Shown: in pieces, positions 46,370-54,838 of the stretch
Numbering within the stretch: position 1 is the stretch's first letter
Layout of the letters: each line of letters opens with the position of its first letter
Origin: Bradyrhizobium elkanii USDA 76
GTDB lineage: Bacteria; Pseudomonadota; Alphaproteobacteria; Rhizobiales; Xanthobacteraceae
Reading direction: 5' to 3'
Assembly (NCBI RefSeq): GCF_023278185.1
Contig: NZ_CP066356.1
Span: forward strand, 7,680,001-7,744,000
Length of the DNA: 64,000 bases
The notes under the pieces: model-generated
Seen by the model: the letters and a program-made list of their open reading frames with translations, nothing else
What the model was told of the DNA's origin: nothing
Database searches by the model: none
Program-made: the position numbers and the translations under genes

Positions 46370-47890
46370 TCAGGCGGCCGCCCGCTCCATTGCGACCTCG
46401 GCCTTGAGGCTATCGAGGTCGCGATAGATCGATGCGACCGCGAGCACGCGCCCGCCGCGCTTGTAGCGCAGCACGCAATCCCTGCCGGAAATGCTGCCAT
46501 CCACGGCGATCTCGTCCCACTGCTCGGCATGGCCGACATAGTTGATCGGCACGTCGTAATGCTGGCTCCAGAAGAACGGCACCGCGTCGAACACCTCGCG
46601 CAGCCCAAGCATATTCCGCGCGGCGGTCTGACCCTGGCGTTCCGCCACCACCCAATGCTCGACCCGGACGTTCTCGCCGCTGTGCGGATCGGGCCAGCGC
46701 GCGATATCGCCGGCCGCGTAGATACCGGGAGCGCTGGTCTCGAGATAGGCGTCGACTGTCACGCCGCGATCGATCGCGAGCCCGGCCGCTTCCGCCAGCG
46801 CCAGCCGCGGCTTCACGCCGACACCGACCACGACGAGATCGGCATCGAGCACGGGCCCACTCTTCAGGTGCGCGCGCTTGCCCTCGATCGCGGTCACCGT
46901 GTCACCGAGGTGGAAGACGACGCCATGCTCTTCGTGCAGCGCGCGGACGAAATCGCCCATCTCGGGCCCGAGCACGCGTTCCATCGGCCGCTGTTCCAGC
47001 CCGACCACGTGCACCTCGATCTGGCGCACGCGCAGCGAGGCCGCCACCTCGAGCCCGATGAAGCTTGCACCGATCACCACCGCGCGGCGCGCTCCGCTGG
47101 CCGCGGCGATGATCGCCCGGCAATCGTCGACGGTGCGCAACACATGAACGTGGGGCAGGTCCGCGCCCGGGATCGGCAGCCGCACCGGCTCAGCGCCGGT
47201 CGCCAGCAGCAGCCGGTCATACGGAATCGTTTCGCCGCCGGCGAGCACGACATTGCGGCGGCCGGTATCGATCGACTTGACCTCGGTCCTGAGTCTCAGA
47301 TCGATCGCCGCGTCACGATAGAAATCGTCCGGCTTCAGCGGCAGCCAGTCTTCCGGCGCACTGCCGGCGAGGAAATCCTTCGACAGGTTCGGCCGATCCA
47401 CCGGCGGCGTGGCCTCGCCGCTCAGCATGACGATGCTGCCGCGATAGTCCTGCCGCCGCAGCATCTCGGCGGCGGCAAACCCGGCCCCGCTGCCGCCGAC
47501 AATCACGATGCTGCCGGGCGCATCGACCGGGCCCTTGACGCGGAATTTCGGTTGCGCGCGCTTCTCGCGCACGACGATGCGATCGCCCTCGCGCTCAACC
47601 TTCCAGACGGCGAGCGCGTTGAAGGCGGGCGCGGCGGTCGCTTCACCGGTGCGAATATCGAAACAGGCGTGATGCCAGGGGCAATGAACGGTCTCGCCCT
47701 CAAGAAGGCCTTCGGCGAGCGGGCCGTGGTAATGGCTGCAATGCGCGTCGATGGCGAAGATATCCGCGCCCGAACGCACCAGCAGCACGTCCTCGTCGCC
47801 GACATGGCCGAGCAGCATCGCGCCCGAGAAGTCGGAGAGTGCCACGCCCTGTGTCAGATCCGGACCGGAAGGAGCCTGCTGATCGGCCAT
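46370..47890 (-). CDS. Rieske-FAD oxidoreductase (AIF/ferredoxin-reductase type)
   Basis: A 506-residue fusion. Residues 15-110 are a Rieske domain with CSHYHGPL and CPWHHACFD binding a 2Fe-2S cluster. Residues 125-420 are an FAD/NAD reductase: SIVIVGGSGAGFAAAEML, AVVIGASFIGLEVAASL, and GIYAAGDIARWPDP. The C-terminal domain (420-506) is the reductase dimer domain. The layout matches apoptosis-inducing-factor-like and assimilatory ferredoxin reductases. No oxygenase is encoded nearby, so the electron acceptor is not evident. The gene is followed on the minus strand by a 150-base gap. Confidence 0.9.
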   Translation of the reverse strand: MADQQAPSGPDLTQGVALSDFSGAMLLGHVGDEDVLLVRSGADIFAIDAHCSHYHGPLAEGLLEGETVHCPWHHACFDIRTGEATAAPAFNALAVWKVEREGDRIVVREKRAQPKFRVKGPVDAPGSIVIVGGSGAGFAAAEMLRRQDYRGSIVMLSGEATPPVDRPNLSKDFLAGSAPEDWLPLKPDDFYRDAAIDLRLRTEVKSIDTGRRNVVLAGGETIPYDRLLLATGAEPVRLPIPGADLPHVHVLRTVDDCRAIIAAASGARRAVVIGASFIGLEVAASLRVRQIEVHVVGLEQRPMERVLGPEMGDFVRALHEEHGVVFHLGDTVTAIEGKRAHLKSGPVLDADLVVVGVGVKPRLALAEAAGLAIDRGVTVDAYLETSAPGIYAAGDIARWPDPHSGENVRVEHWVVAERQGQTAARNMLGLREVFDAVPFFWSQHYDVPINYVGHAEQWDEIAVDGSISGRDCVLRYKRGGRVLAVASIYRDLDSLKAEVAMERAAA

Positions 47891-47917
47891 ATCGTTCCTC
47901 CATTGCCCTGTGACGCT

Positions 47918-48535
47918 CTAGACCGCTATCCCGAGGAATTCCTGGCGGGTTAGCGCATTGTCGCGAAAGCAACCCAGCATCCGGCTGGTCACGAGATCGG
48001 TGTCCGGCTTGTGCACGCCGCGGGTCGTCATGCAGTGATGCGACGCCTTGATGATGACGCCCACGCCCTGAGGCTTCAAGACTTCGTTGATGGTGTTGGC
48101 GATCTGCGCCGTCATCTTCTCCTGAATCTGCAAACGCCTGGCATAGATATCGACCACCCGTGCGAGCTTGCTGATGCCGACCACGCGTCCGTTCGGGATG
48201 TAGGCAACCCACGCCTGACCGATGATCGGCGCCATATGATGCTCGCAATGGCTCTCGAAACGGATGCCCCGCAGGGCAATCATTTCGTCGTAGCCTTCGA
48301 TCTCCTCGAAGGTCTTTTCCAGGATCTCCGCGGGACGCTGGTCGTACCCCGCAAAGAATTCCTCGAACGAACGCGTCACACGCGCCGGAGTTTCAAGCAG
48401 ACCATCCCGCTCGGGATCGTCGCCGGTCCAGCGGATGATGGTGCGGACCGCGGCTTCGACCTCGGCCCGGGTCGGCTTGTCGGATTCGGTTTGAGCAGCT
48501 CTTGCACGATCCAGCGTATGCACAATCGGGTTCAT
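47918..48535 (-). CDS. folE: GTP cyclohydrolase I FolE
   Basis: A 205-residue enzyme that converts GTP to dihydroneopterin triphosphate, the first step of folate synthesis. [12 protein letters not shown] holds the zinc Cys and catalytic His, [10 protein letters not shown] the second zinc Cys, and [20 protein letters not shown] the core block. It stands alone with respect to other folate genes, between the Rieske-FAD gene and yqeY. Confidence 0.96.
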   Translation of the reverse strand: MNPIVHTLDRARAAQTESDKPTRAEVEAAVRTIIRWTGDDPERDGLLETPARVTRSFEEFFAGYDQRPAEILEKTFEEIEGYDEMIALRGIRFESHCEHHMAPIIGQAWVAYIPNGRVVGISKLARVVDIYARRLQIQEKMTAQIANTINEVLKPQGVGVIIKASHHCMTTRGVHKPDTDLVTSRMLGCFRDNALTRQEFLGIAV

Positions 48536-48654
48536 CGGGGCCTTTCCTTTGCGGCGTCATCGCGAGGTCATGCCCGTCAGATGCTCCGTCAGCAGAAAGG
48601 TTCCCGCAATTCGGCCCGCGGCACTTTGCGCCGCAAGCCACCCGGCACGAACGG

Positions 48655-49110
48655 CTAGCCCGTCAGCGCCGCCTTGACGAGGCCGCTGGCCTTGCCGAAA
48701 TCCATCTGGCCGGCGTATTTCGCCTTCAGTGCGCCGATCACCTTGCCCATGTCCTTGATGCCGGCGGCACCCGTCTCGGCGATGACGGCCGAGATCGCGG
48801 CCTTCACGTCGTCGTCGGACATCTGCTTCGGCAGATAGGCGGAGATCACCGCGATCTCCTCGCGCTCCTGGGCGGCGAGCTCGGCGCGGCCGCCCTTGTC
48901 GTAGAGCTCGACCGACTCCTGGCGCTGCTTGATCATCTTCTGCAGCAGGCCGAGCAGGTCGGCATCGGAGAGCGGCGGCTTGCCCTGCCCGCGCGCGTCG
49001 ATGTCGGCGTTCTTGATGGTCGAATTGACCATGCGCAGCGTGGAGAGCTTGCGCTCGTCCTTCGCCTTCATCGCTTCCTTGACCGCAGTATTGATGTCGT
49101 CGCGCAGCAT
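48655..49110 (-). CDS. GatB/YqeY-domain protein
   Basis: A 151-residue helical protein: ERKLSTLRMVNSTIKNADID and the YLPKQMSDDDVKAAI block fit YqeY, a stand-alone domain equal to the tail of the amidotransferase subunit GatB. The C-terminal half has IKDMGKVIGALKAKY and GQMDFGKASGLVKAAL. Its role is unproven, with a proposed link to tRNA-dependent amidation. In many alphaproteobacteria it lies next to carA or dnaG, as it does near carA here. Confidence 0.9.
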   Translation of the reverse strand: MLRDDINTAVKEAMKAKDERKLSTLRMVNSTIKNADIDARGQGKPPLSDADLLGLLQKMIKQRQESVELYDKGGRAELAAQEREEIAVISAYLPKQMSDDDVKAAISAVIAETGAAGIKDMGKVIGALKAKYAGQMDFGKASGLVKAALTG

Positions 49111-49168
49111 TTCGTTGTCCTTGAACCAGCAATCCTCTCATCTAGGCAGTTTGCACCGGCAGAACAAC

Positions 49169-49870
49169 CTAGTTCCTCAGCCATTCGACCAGCGCAGCGG
49201 CGCAGGCCTGCGGCTGTTCCAGCTGCGGCAGGTGACCGCAATTGGCGAGCACCACGAGCCTGGCGCCGGGAATGCCGTTGGCCATCTCGTCCGACAGCGA
49301 ATTCGGAACGGTGTTGTCGGTATCCGACGTGAGCACCAAGGTCGGGCACTTGATCCAGGCCATGCTCGGCCGCGAATCCGGCCGGCTGAGCACCGCGTTC
49401 TGCTGGCGGACGAAGGCCTCGGCGCCGACGTCCTCGCTCATGTCGTCGACAATCTGGCGCAGGTTTGCATCGCCCTGCCGCGACGGGTGCACGAAGCCCG
49501 GAAACAGCTCGTCGACCACGCTGCGATATTGGCCGCTTCTGGCACGCTCGATCATGCCACGGCGGCGTGCGGTCGCTTCCGGCGTGTCGGCCCGCGCCTG
49601 GGTGCTCATCAGCGCCAGCTTCGCAACGCGCTCCGGCGCCTGCCGCATGATCTCGAAGGCGATGTAGCCGCCCATCGAGTGCCCGGCGAGCGCAAAGCGC
49701 GGCGGCGCCTCGGCCAGGATCCGGCGGGCGATCGCCCCCATATTGTCGTCCCTGACATGGTTGGCGATCGTCACCGGCCCGCATCGCCACAGCGCCGGGA
49801 TGACGGGGGCGAAAATCCGCGGCGAGCAGATGAGGCCCGGGACGAGCAGGATCGGCATCGTATTATCCAT
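49169..49870 (-). CDS. Alpha/beta hydrolase
   Basis: A 233-residue hydrolase. LVPGLICSPRIF gives the oxyanion region, FALAGHSMGGYIAF the nucleophile elbow with Ser, VLTSDTDNTVP the acid, and NCGHLPQLEQP the catalytic His. It is compact, with a small cap. No neighbouring gene suggests a substrate. It is divergent from carA. Confidence 0.88.
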   Translation of the reverse strand: MDNTMPILLVPGLICSPRIFAPVIPALWRCGPVTIANHVRDDNMGAIARRILAEAPPRFALAGHSMGGYIAFEIMRQAPERVAKLALMSTQARADTPEATARRRGMIERARSGQYRSVVDELFPGFVHPSRQGDANLRQIVDDMSEDVGAEAFVRQQNAVLSRPDSRPSMAWIKCPTLVLTSDTDNTVPNSLSDEMANGIPGARLVVLANCGHLPQLEQPQACAAALVEWLRN

Positions 49871-49995
49871 GCGGGAGCTCCGGACGGGTCATTTTCGGCA
49901 AGCAAACGGCCGCTTCAGGGAACTTTAGATTAAAAGGCCGTTCGGGCCTGTCAAATCGGTCGGTATTGCCGTGTGAATCCGTACCCTTTCGCTTT

Positions 49996-50016
49996 GACGC
50001 CGCAGGGTGCGGCGTC
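49996..50016 (+). promoter_or_regulatory. Hairpin in the carA leader
   Basis: GACGCCGC and GCGGCGTC (8-bp stem, AGGGT loop) are followed by TATTTA and then the AAAGGG ribosome site of carA. The hairpin is just 14 bases from the ATG. It could weaken translation or attenuate transcription, or be the end of an earlier unit; the T tract is short for a full terminator. Confidence 0.45.
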
Positions 50017-50030
50017 TATTTAAAGGGCTC

Positions 50031-51224
50031 ATGACAACATCCGAAAACGCCCCCGCCTGGCCGGACCATAAACCGACCGCGCTCCTTGTGCTCGCCGATG
50101 GTACCGTGCTGGAAGGCTTCGGTCTCGGCGCGGAAGGCCACGCCGTCGGCGAGGTCTGCTTCAACACCGCGATGACCGGCTATGAGGAGATCCTCACCGA
50201 TCCGTCCTATGCCGGCCAGATCATCACCTTCACCTTCCCGCATATCGGCAATGTCGGTACCAACGAGGAAGACATCGAGACGGTGAACATGGCCGCGACG
50301 CCCGGCGCGCGCGGCGTGATCCTGCGCTCGGCGATCACGGATCCCTCGAATTACCGCGCCAGCCGCCACCTCGACCAGTGGTTGAAGGCGCGCGGCATCA
50401 TCGGCCTTTCCGGCATCGACACCCGCGCGCTGACCGCGCTGATCCGCTCCAAGGGCATGCCCAATGCGGTGATCGCGCACGCCAGAAACGGCGAGTTCGA
50501 CCTCCACGGCCTGAAGGAAGAAGCCCGCGAATGGCCCGGCCTCGAGGGCATGGACCTGGTGCCGATGGTCACCTCCGGCCAGCGCTTCACCTGGGATGAG
50601 ACGCCCTGGGTGTGGGGCAAGGGTTTCGGCCAGCAGACCGCGCCGGAATTCAACGTGGTCGCGATCGACTACGGCATCAAGCGCAACATCCTGCGCCTGC
50701 TCGCCGGCGTCGGCGCCAAGGTGACCGTGGTGCCGGCGACGACCGCGGCCGAGGACATCCTGGCGATGAAGCCGGACGGCGTGTTCCTGTCGAACGGCCC
50801 CGGCGATCCCGCCGCGACCGGCAAATATGCCGTGCCCGTCATCCAGAAGGTGATCGCTTCGGGGACGCCGACCTTCGGCATCTGCCTCGGCCACCAGATG
50901 CTTGGCCTTGCCGTCGGGGCCAAGACCATGAAGATGCATCAGGGCCATCACGGCGCCAATCATCCGGTCAAGGACGAGACCACCGGCAAGGTCGAGATCA
51001 CCTCGATGAATCACGGCTTTGCGGTGGATCAGGCGACGCTGCCGAAAGGCGCGACCCAGACCCATATCTCGCTGTTCGACGGCTCCAATTGCGGCATCGC
51101 GCTCGAGGGCAAGCCGGTGTTCTCGGTGCAGTACCACCCGGAAGCCTCGCCCGGCCCGCGCGACTCGCACTACCTGTTCCAGCGCTTCGCCGACCTGATG
51201 CGGAAGAAGAAGCAGGCCGCGTAG
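50031..51224 (+). CDS. carA: Carbamoyl-phosphate synthase small subunit CarA
   Basis: A 397-residue glutaminase subunit supplying ammonia to CarB for arginine and pyrimidine synthesis. The N-terminal domain has [20 protein letters not shown] and [16 protein letters not shown] sequence [20 protein letters not shown]. The class I amidotransferase domain has [11 protein letters not shown] with the nucleophile Cys and [11 protein letters not shown] with the His and Glu. The ATG at 50031 follows AAAGGG. In this genome carB is 9.7 kb downstream, not adjacent. A strong terminator follows carA. Confidence 0.97.
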   Translation: MTTSENAPAWPDHKPTALLVLADGTVLEGFGLGAEGHAVGEVCFNTAMTGYEEILTDPSYAGQIITFTFPHIGNVGTNEEDIETVNMAATPGARGVILRSAITDPSNYRASRHLDQWLKARGIIGLSGIDTRALTALIRSKGMPNAVIAHARNGEFDLHGLKEEAREWPGLEGMDLVPMVTSGQRFTWDETPWVWGKGFGQQTAPEFNVVAIDYGIKRNILRLLAGVGAKVTVVPATTAAEDILAMKPDGVFLSNGPGDPAATGKYAVPVIQKVIASGTPTFGICLGHQMLGLAVGAKTMKMHQGHHGANHPVKDETTGKVEITSMNHGFAVDQATLPKGATQTHISLFDGSNCGIALEGKPVFSVQYHPEASPGPRDSHYLFQRFADLMRKKKQAA

Positions 51225-51258
51225 ACCGCGGCGTAGCGCAGCCCGTCACGGAATACCG

Positions 51259-51293
51259 CATGCCCGGATCACCTGATCCGGGCATGATCTTTT
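51259..51293 (+). terminator. Rho-independent terminator of carA
   Basis: CATGCCCGGATCA and TGATCCGGGCATG form a perfect 13-bp stem with a CC loop, followed by ATCTTTT. It stands 34 bases after the carA stop. The nearly symmetrical stem may serve both strands. Confidence 0.85.
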
Positions 51294-51370
51294 GTCACGC
51301 CTTGCATCAGCGAACGCTGCCAAGCTATTCGTCATATGACGACGATCATCACGCAGCAGGATTGCCCGAC

Positions 51371-51868
51371 ATGACCGCCCCCGCCACCCCGAAGCCCGTC
51401 TACGGCGTCTCCTCGATGGCGGTGATGGCCTCGATGTCCGGGCTCGACTTCGTGCGCGGCATCTTCGCCCGAACCCTGCCGGAGCCGCCGATCATGGAGA
51501 ATGTCGAGCCGTTCGACTGCACCGCCGAGACCGGCCATGTGGTGATCCACAGCGTTCCGGGCCTGCGCCACTACAATCCGATCGGCTCGGTGCATGGCGG
51601 CTACGCCGCGATCCTGTTGGATTCCGCGATGGGACTTGCGGTGCAGACCACGCTGCCGCAGGGCTTTGGCTACACTACGCTGGAGTTCAAGATCTCCTTC
51701 GTCCGCGGCATGAGCCAGGACACCGGCAAAATCCGCACCGAGGGCCACGTGCTCAACGCCGGGCGCCGGGTTGCGACCGCGGAAGCATGCATCACCGACG
51801 ACAAGGGCAAGCTGCTCGCGCATGCCACCACGACCTGCCTGGTGTTCGAGCTGCCCAAGACGAGCTGA
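51371..51868 (+). CDS. PaaI-type acyl-CoA thioesterase (hotdog fold)
   Basis: A 165-residue protein with YNPIGSVHGGYAAILLDSAM, the PaaI/hotdog signature with conserved His-Gly-Gly and Asp on the following helix, and GYTTLEFKISFVRGM for the adjoining strand. It hydrolyses acyl-CoA thioesters; the acyl group is unknown. AGGA precedes the ATG at 51371; the longer frame to 50612 overlaps carA and is a shadow. Confidence 0.86.
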   Translation: MTAPATPKPVYGVSSMAVMASMSGLDFVRGIFARTLPEPPIMENVEPFDCTAETGHVVIHSVPGLRHYNPIGSVHGGYAAILLDSAMGLAVQTTLPQGFGYTTLEFKISFVRGMSQDTGKIRTEGHVLNAGRRVATAEACITDDKGKLLAHATTTCLVFELPKTS

Positions 51869-51966
51869 TCAACACGGGCCGAGCCCGGCCGGTCTCGCAG
51901 GAACACCAGGCACTGACAGCGGGTTGTTTCGCGGATAGTCTCACTCACACGTGCCGGAGGATCGCG

Positions 51967-52491
51967 ATGTCCGCAGTCAAAGCCGGGGCCGAGCCGCTCG
52001 CCGTCGTTTTCAACGACGACGGCCTGGTGCCGAACAACCCGATGCCGTTCCTGGTCTACAAGGCCGCGGTCGACGTCAGAAGCAATCCCGAGGCCAGCAT
52101 CGAGCAGCTGTTCGGCAAGAACGGCTGGGGCGCGATGTGGCGCAACGGCGTCTACGACTTCGCACATTACCACGCCACCGTGCACGAGGTGCTGGGCGTC
52201 GCCCGCGGCCGCGCGCGCGTGCAGTTCGGCGGCGACCATGGGCAGGCGCTGGAGATCGCAGCAGGCGACGTTGCGATCCTGCCCGCCGGCACCGGGCATC
52301 AATGCCTGTCGGCGAGCGACGATTTCTGCGTCATCGGCGCCTATCCGCCGGGCCCGCCGATGGATCTGCAGCGGCCGACACCGGAGAACCACGCCAGGGC
52401 GCTGAAGACGATCCCGCTGGTCGCTATCCCCGCCAGCGATCCGGTGATGGGCACGGATGGGCCGCTGATGCGGCTGTGGAGGCGCACCTGA
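51967..52491 (+). CDS. Cupin-domain protein
   Basis: A 174-residue single cupin. FAHYHATVHEVLGVARGRAR is the first cupin motif with three His and a Glu for metal binding, and AAGDVAILPAGTGHQCL is the second with His. The expected metal site is in the centre of a beta-barrel. It is preceded by GGAGGA at a good distance from ATG 51967. Function unknown. It ends ten bases before a convergent membrane protein. Confidence 0.83.
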   Translation: MSAVKAGAEPLAVVFNDDGLVPNNPMPFLVYKAAVDVRSNPEASIEQLFGKNGWGAMWRNGVYDFAHYHATVHEVLGVARGRARVQFGGDHGQALEIAAGDVAILPAGTGHQCLSASDDFCVIGAYPPGPPMDLQRPTPENHARALKTIPLVAIPASDPVMGTDGPLMRLWRRT

Positions 52492-52501
52492 CCCCCACGG
52501 A

Positions 52502-52972
52502 TCAACGCAGGTCGCTCACATGCAACGCCGAATAGGCGGCGCCGAGGAACACGCTGTACGCAAGCACCATGACGAGCGAAAATCCCGCTGGAAGGCTGCC
52601 GAGGCCGAGCTGGGACGCAAACAGGCCACGGCCGAGCACCGGAAAGTAGAGCAGCCCCATGGCGATCCAGCCCAGAATGCCGAACACGAAGCCCTTGGCG
52701 ATCCCGCTGTGGCCCGGCAATAAATGGTAGCTGACCCGAAACAATATCCCGAGAATCAGCGTGCCGTTGACAAAAGACATCGCCCACGGCACCGACGGAT
52801 GAACCGCTCCACCGAGCCATTCGCTCAGGCCGTGCTGCAGGTCGCGGTAGGGATGGAAGGTCGGAAGCCAGCCCATCCACCGCTTGAGATACATCACACC
52901 GGAATGCGCGGCGTTGCCGCACAGTCCGGCAGCAAGCGACCTCCATATCTTGTCACCGACGGTGAGATACAT
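52502..52972 (-). CDS. Integral membrane protein of the sulfur-response operon
   Basis: A 156-residue protein with about four hydrophobic segments (near 58-80, 90-112, 125-150 and a weaker first at 5-30). It resembles the small uncharacterised membrane proteins found beside DUF302 and BigR-type genes, but I cannot name the family. It lies 27 bases downstream of the DUF302 gene and is the last gene of the operon. Confidence 0.7.
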   Translation of the reverse strand: MYLTVGDKIWRSLAAGLCGNAAHSGVMYLKRWMGWLPTFHPYRDLQHGLSEWLGGAVHPSVPWAMSFVNGTLILGILFRVSYHLLPGHSGIAKGFVFGILGWIAMGLLYFPVLGRGLFASQLGLGSLPAGFSLVMVLAYSVFLGAAYSALHVSDLR

Positions 52973-52999
52973 CGCTGCTTGGCGATCCGCTGCGCCGTC

Positions 53000-53389
53000 T
53001 CAGGCGATCTCGGCGACAACCTGCCGGAGCAGGTCGCGAACCTTGCCGGCGACGGCGCCGAGCTTCTGGTTCTCGATCGCACTCATCGAAGCAACGGGAT
53101 CGACCGCCGAAATCTCCACTCTGCCGCCTTCGTGCTGCTGCACCACCACATTGCAGGGCAGCATGGTGCCGATCTTGTCCTCCAGCATGAGCGCCTCGTA
53201 GGCGAGTTTCGGGTTGCACGCCCCGAGGATCAGATACGGGCGGAATTTAGCTCCGATCTTCTTGTTGAGGGTGTCCTTGACGTCGATCTGCGTGAGCACA
53301 CCGAAGCCGTGGCTCTTCAGCGCCGCCGTCGTGGCACTGACGGCCGCGTAGAACGGCATGTCGACCGTTTTCGAGAAATGATATGTCAT
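53000..53389 (-). CDS. DUF302 protein
   Basis: A 129-residue protein of the DUF302 family. ALKSHGFGVLTQIDVKDTLN and GACNPKLAYEALMLEDKIG are its two characteristic blocks, the Cys-Asn-Pro being conserved. GTMLPCNVVVQQHEGG carries a second conserved Cys. DUF302 proteins co-occur with sulfide and persulfide response genes, thioredoxins and YgaP-like proteins; the activity is not known. It stands in the operon between DUF2892 and the membrane protein. Confidence 0.85.
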   Translation of the reverse strand: MTYHFSKTVDMPFYAAVSATTAALKSHGFGVLTQIDVKDTLNKKIGAKFRPYLILGACNPKLAYEALMLEDKIGTMLPCNVVVQQHEGGRVEISAVDPVASMSAIENQKLGAVAGKVRDLLRQVVAEIA

Positions 53390-53444
53390 AAGTCTCTCCG
53401 GAGTGGCGCAGGCGTTCGCGCTGCGAAGCCAATAACTGCAAGGG

Positions 53445-53648
53445 CTAGCTGAACGCGCATCCGCCGCGCAGTCCGAGCCTCTTGAACACCATCGCCGCAG
53501 GGCAGAATCCGGTAAACGATGCCTGGACCATGTTCAGCCCGGCAAAGGCCGTCAACAGGTACCAGTAGGCGTTGATGTAGGTGCCGAGCGCGAGGCCGAG
53601 CAAGACGACGCTCCCCGCGAAGGCAACAACGGCCTTGTCGATATTCAT
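53445..53648 (-). CDS. DUF2892 small membrane protein
   Basis: A 67-residue protein with two hydrophobic helices and the FCPAAMVFKRLGLR motif near the C-terminus, characteristic of the DUF2892 module found in YgaP and as a separate protein. Two Cys (in FCPA and GGCAFS) are present. In YgaP a rhodanese is attached, which is missing here. It lies in the operon between trxC and DUF302. Confidence 0.85.
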   Translation of the reverse strand: MNIDKAVVAFAGSVVLLGLALGTYINAYWYLLTAFAGLNMVQASFTGFCPAAMVFKRLGLRGGCAFS

Positions 53649-53673
53649 GGCAGACTCCTCACTTTAAGTGACA

Positions 53674-54117
53674 TCAGGAATGGGTAAGGCCAGCCTCGGT
53701 CCAGGCAACGATGCTGCGCGCATCCATCACCCCGGAATGACGGGCGATCTCGCGCCCGCGACGCATCAACAACAGCGTCGGAATTCCGGTGATGTTGAGC
53801 CGGGACGACGTGGCGGCCGCACGATCGGAGTTGAGCTTGAGCGGCCGGACCCTCGGTTCGAGCTGTTGAGCCGCACGCTCGAACATCGGCGCCATGGCGC
53901 GACACGGTCCGCACCACGGAGCCCAGACATCGACCAGCAGAGGAACGTCGCTGTTCGCCAGCTGACGCGCGAATCCTTCCTCGTCGACCTCGATCGGATG
54001 GCCGGTGAACATCTGCTGATGGCAGGAACCGCAACGCGCGCCATCCGGGGCACGCCCGGGCGGCAGGCGGTTGGTCCGCCCGCAATGTCCACATACGATC
54101 TGACACGTCTCGCTCAT
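53674..54117 (-). CDS. trxC: Thioredoxin TrxC (zinc-finger type)
   Basis: A 147-residue thioredoxin 2. The N-terminal zinc module has CxxC pairs at C9/C12 and C29/C32. The thioredoxin domain has the active site WAPWCGPC with C69 and C72 and the cis-Pro in GIPTLLL. It reduces protein disulfides and can reduce persulfides. Its ATG overlaps the stop of the upstream remnant gene (ATGA), so translation is coupled. The next genes are DUF2892 and DUF302. Confidence 0.93.
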   Translation of the reverse strand: MSETCQIVCGHCGRTNRLPPGRAPDGARCGSCHQQMFTGHPIEVDEEGFARQLANSDVPLLVDVWAPWCGPCRAMAPMFERAAQQLEPRVRPLKLNSDRAAATSSRLNITGIPTLLLMRRGREIARHSGVMDARSIVAWTEAGLTHS

Positions 54118-54308
54118 GTTCCGGTACGGACCTCCCTGATCTTGGCGATGTTGAGCTTGTCGGGCATGAACCGCTCATAGAACGGCTCGCTCTCGCCGCG
54201 CGCATCTTGCGGAGAAAGCATTTTTCGAATGCGACCGAGCTGCGGCAACAGTTCGTAGGCCATCAGCGTGCCGCTCAGACCGGCCCCGATCACGACAACT
54301 TCCGCCAT
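54114..54308 (-). pseudogene. Sulfide:quinone oxidoreductase remnant, centre deleted
   Basis: A 64-codon frame starts at ATG 54308 after GGAGG. Its first 25 residues, MAEVVVIGAGLSGTLMAYEL, are the FAD-binding start of a sulfide:quinone oxidoreductase-type flavoprotein. The rest, RGESEPFYERFMPDKL and NIAKIREV, is like the extreme C-terminus of the same protein as I remember it. About 350 central residues are missing, with the frame kept. It cannot bind FAD fully or work as an enzyme. The good ribosome site and ATGA coupling to trxC may keep it translated as a leader. Confidence 0.75.
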
Positions 54309-54360
54309 GCGCACCTCCGTTGGTTGAACGTCCGCCGGTGGTCCCGGCCGTTGATGATGA

Positions 54361-54396
54361 TTGACTATATATTTTTAAGTTCGTATATACGCAAGT
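54361..54396 (+). promoter_or_regulatory. Promoter and operator of the bigR-like gene
   Basis: TTGACT (54361-54366), a 17-base spacer and TATATA (54384-54389) make a strong sigma-70 promoter. The perfect palindrome CGTATATACG (54382-54391) covers the -10 and is the likely repressor site. The transcript should begin at about the A of ATG 54397. Divergent transcription of the trxC operon must start in the same 90 bases. Confidence 0.65.
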
Positions 54397-54717
54397 ATGA
54401 ATATAAATATCGACATCATGCAAAGCGCGGCCGACCGGGCGAGCGATCTCCTGAAGGCCCTCTCCAACCGCCACAGGCTGCTGATCATCTGCCAGCTGGT
54501 CGACGGCGAGCGATCGGTCGGCGAGCTCGCCGAATTTCTCGATCTGCGGGACTCCACGGTCTCTCAGCATCTTGCCCTCCTTCGCAAGGATGGCCTGGTG
54601 TCCGCTCGCCGCGACGGGCAGTCGATCTTCTATTCGATCGCCAGCGATCCCGCGCGGAAAGTCCTGGAGGCACTCTATGAAGTCTACTGCGCTCCGAAGG
54701 ACGTCAAACGAAAATAA
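54397..54717 (+). CDS. ArsR-family persulfide sensor (BigR/SqrR-like)
   Basis: A 106-residue winged-helix repressor: ALSNRHRLLIICQLVDGERS and VGELAEFLDLRDSTVSQHLA (recognition helix). ARRDGQSIFYSIASDPARK is the wing. It has exactly two Cys, C32 in helix 2 and C98 near the end, the arrangement of persulfide sensors BigR, YgaV and SqrR. Oxidation to a tetrasulfide link would release DNA. The gene is divergent from trxC and next to RND genes, fitting control of both. A second Met at 54418 is an alternative start; the promoter position favours 54397. Confidence 0.88.
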   Translation: MNINIDIMQSAADRASDLLKALSNRHRLLIICQLVDGERSVGELAEFLDLRDSTVSQHLALLRKDGLVSARRDGQSIFYSIASDPARKVLEALYEVYCAPKDVKRK

Positions 54718-54838
54718 ATTTTATGATCCCTGCAACGGTCATCCGTTGAGCAAGATCAACACCGCCGCGCCGGCAGCGAAAGATAAGAGACGAACCGCGC
54801 GCGACGTCACGATTTTCAAAACGAGACGGATAAGCTCG

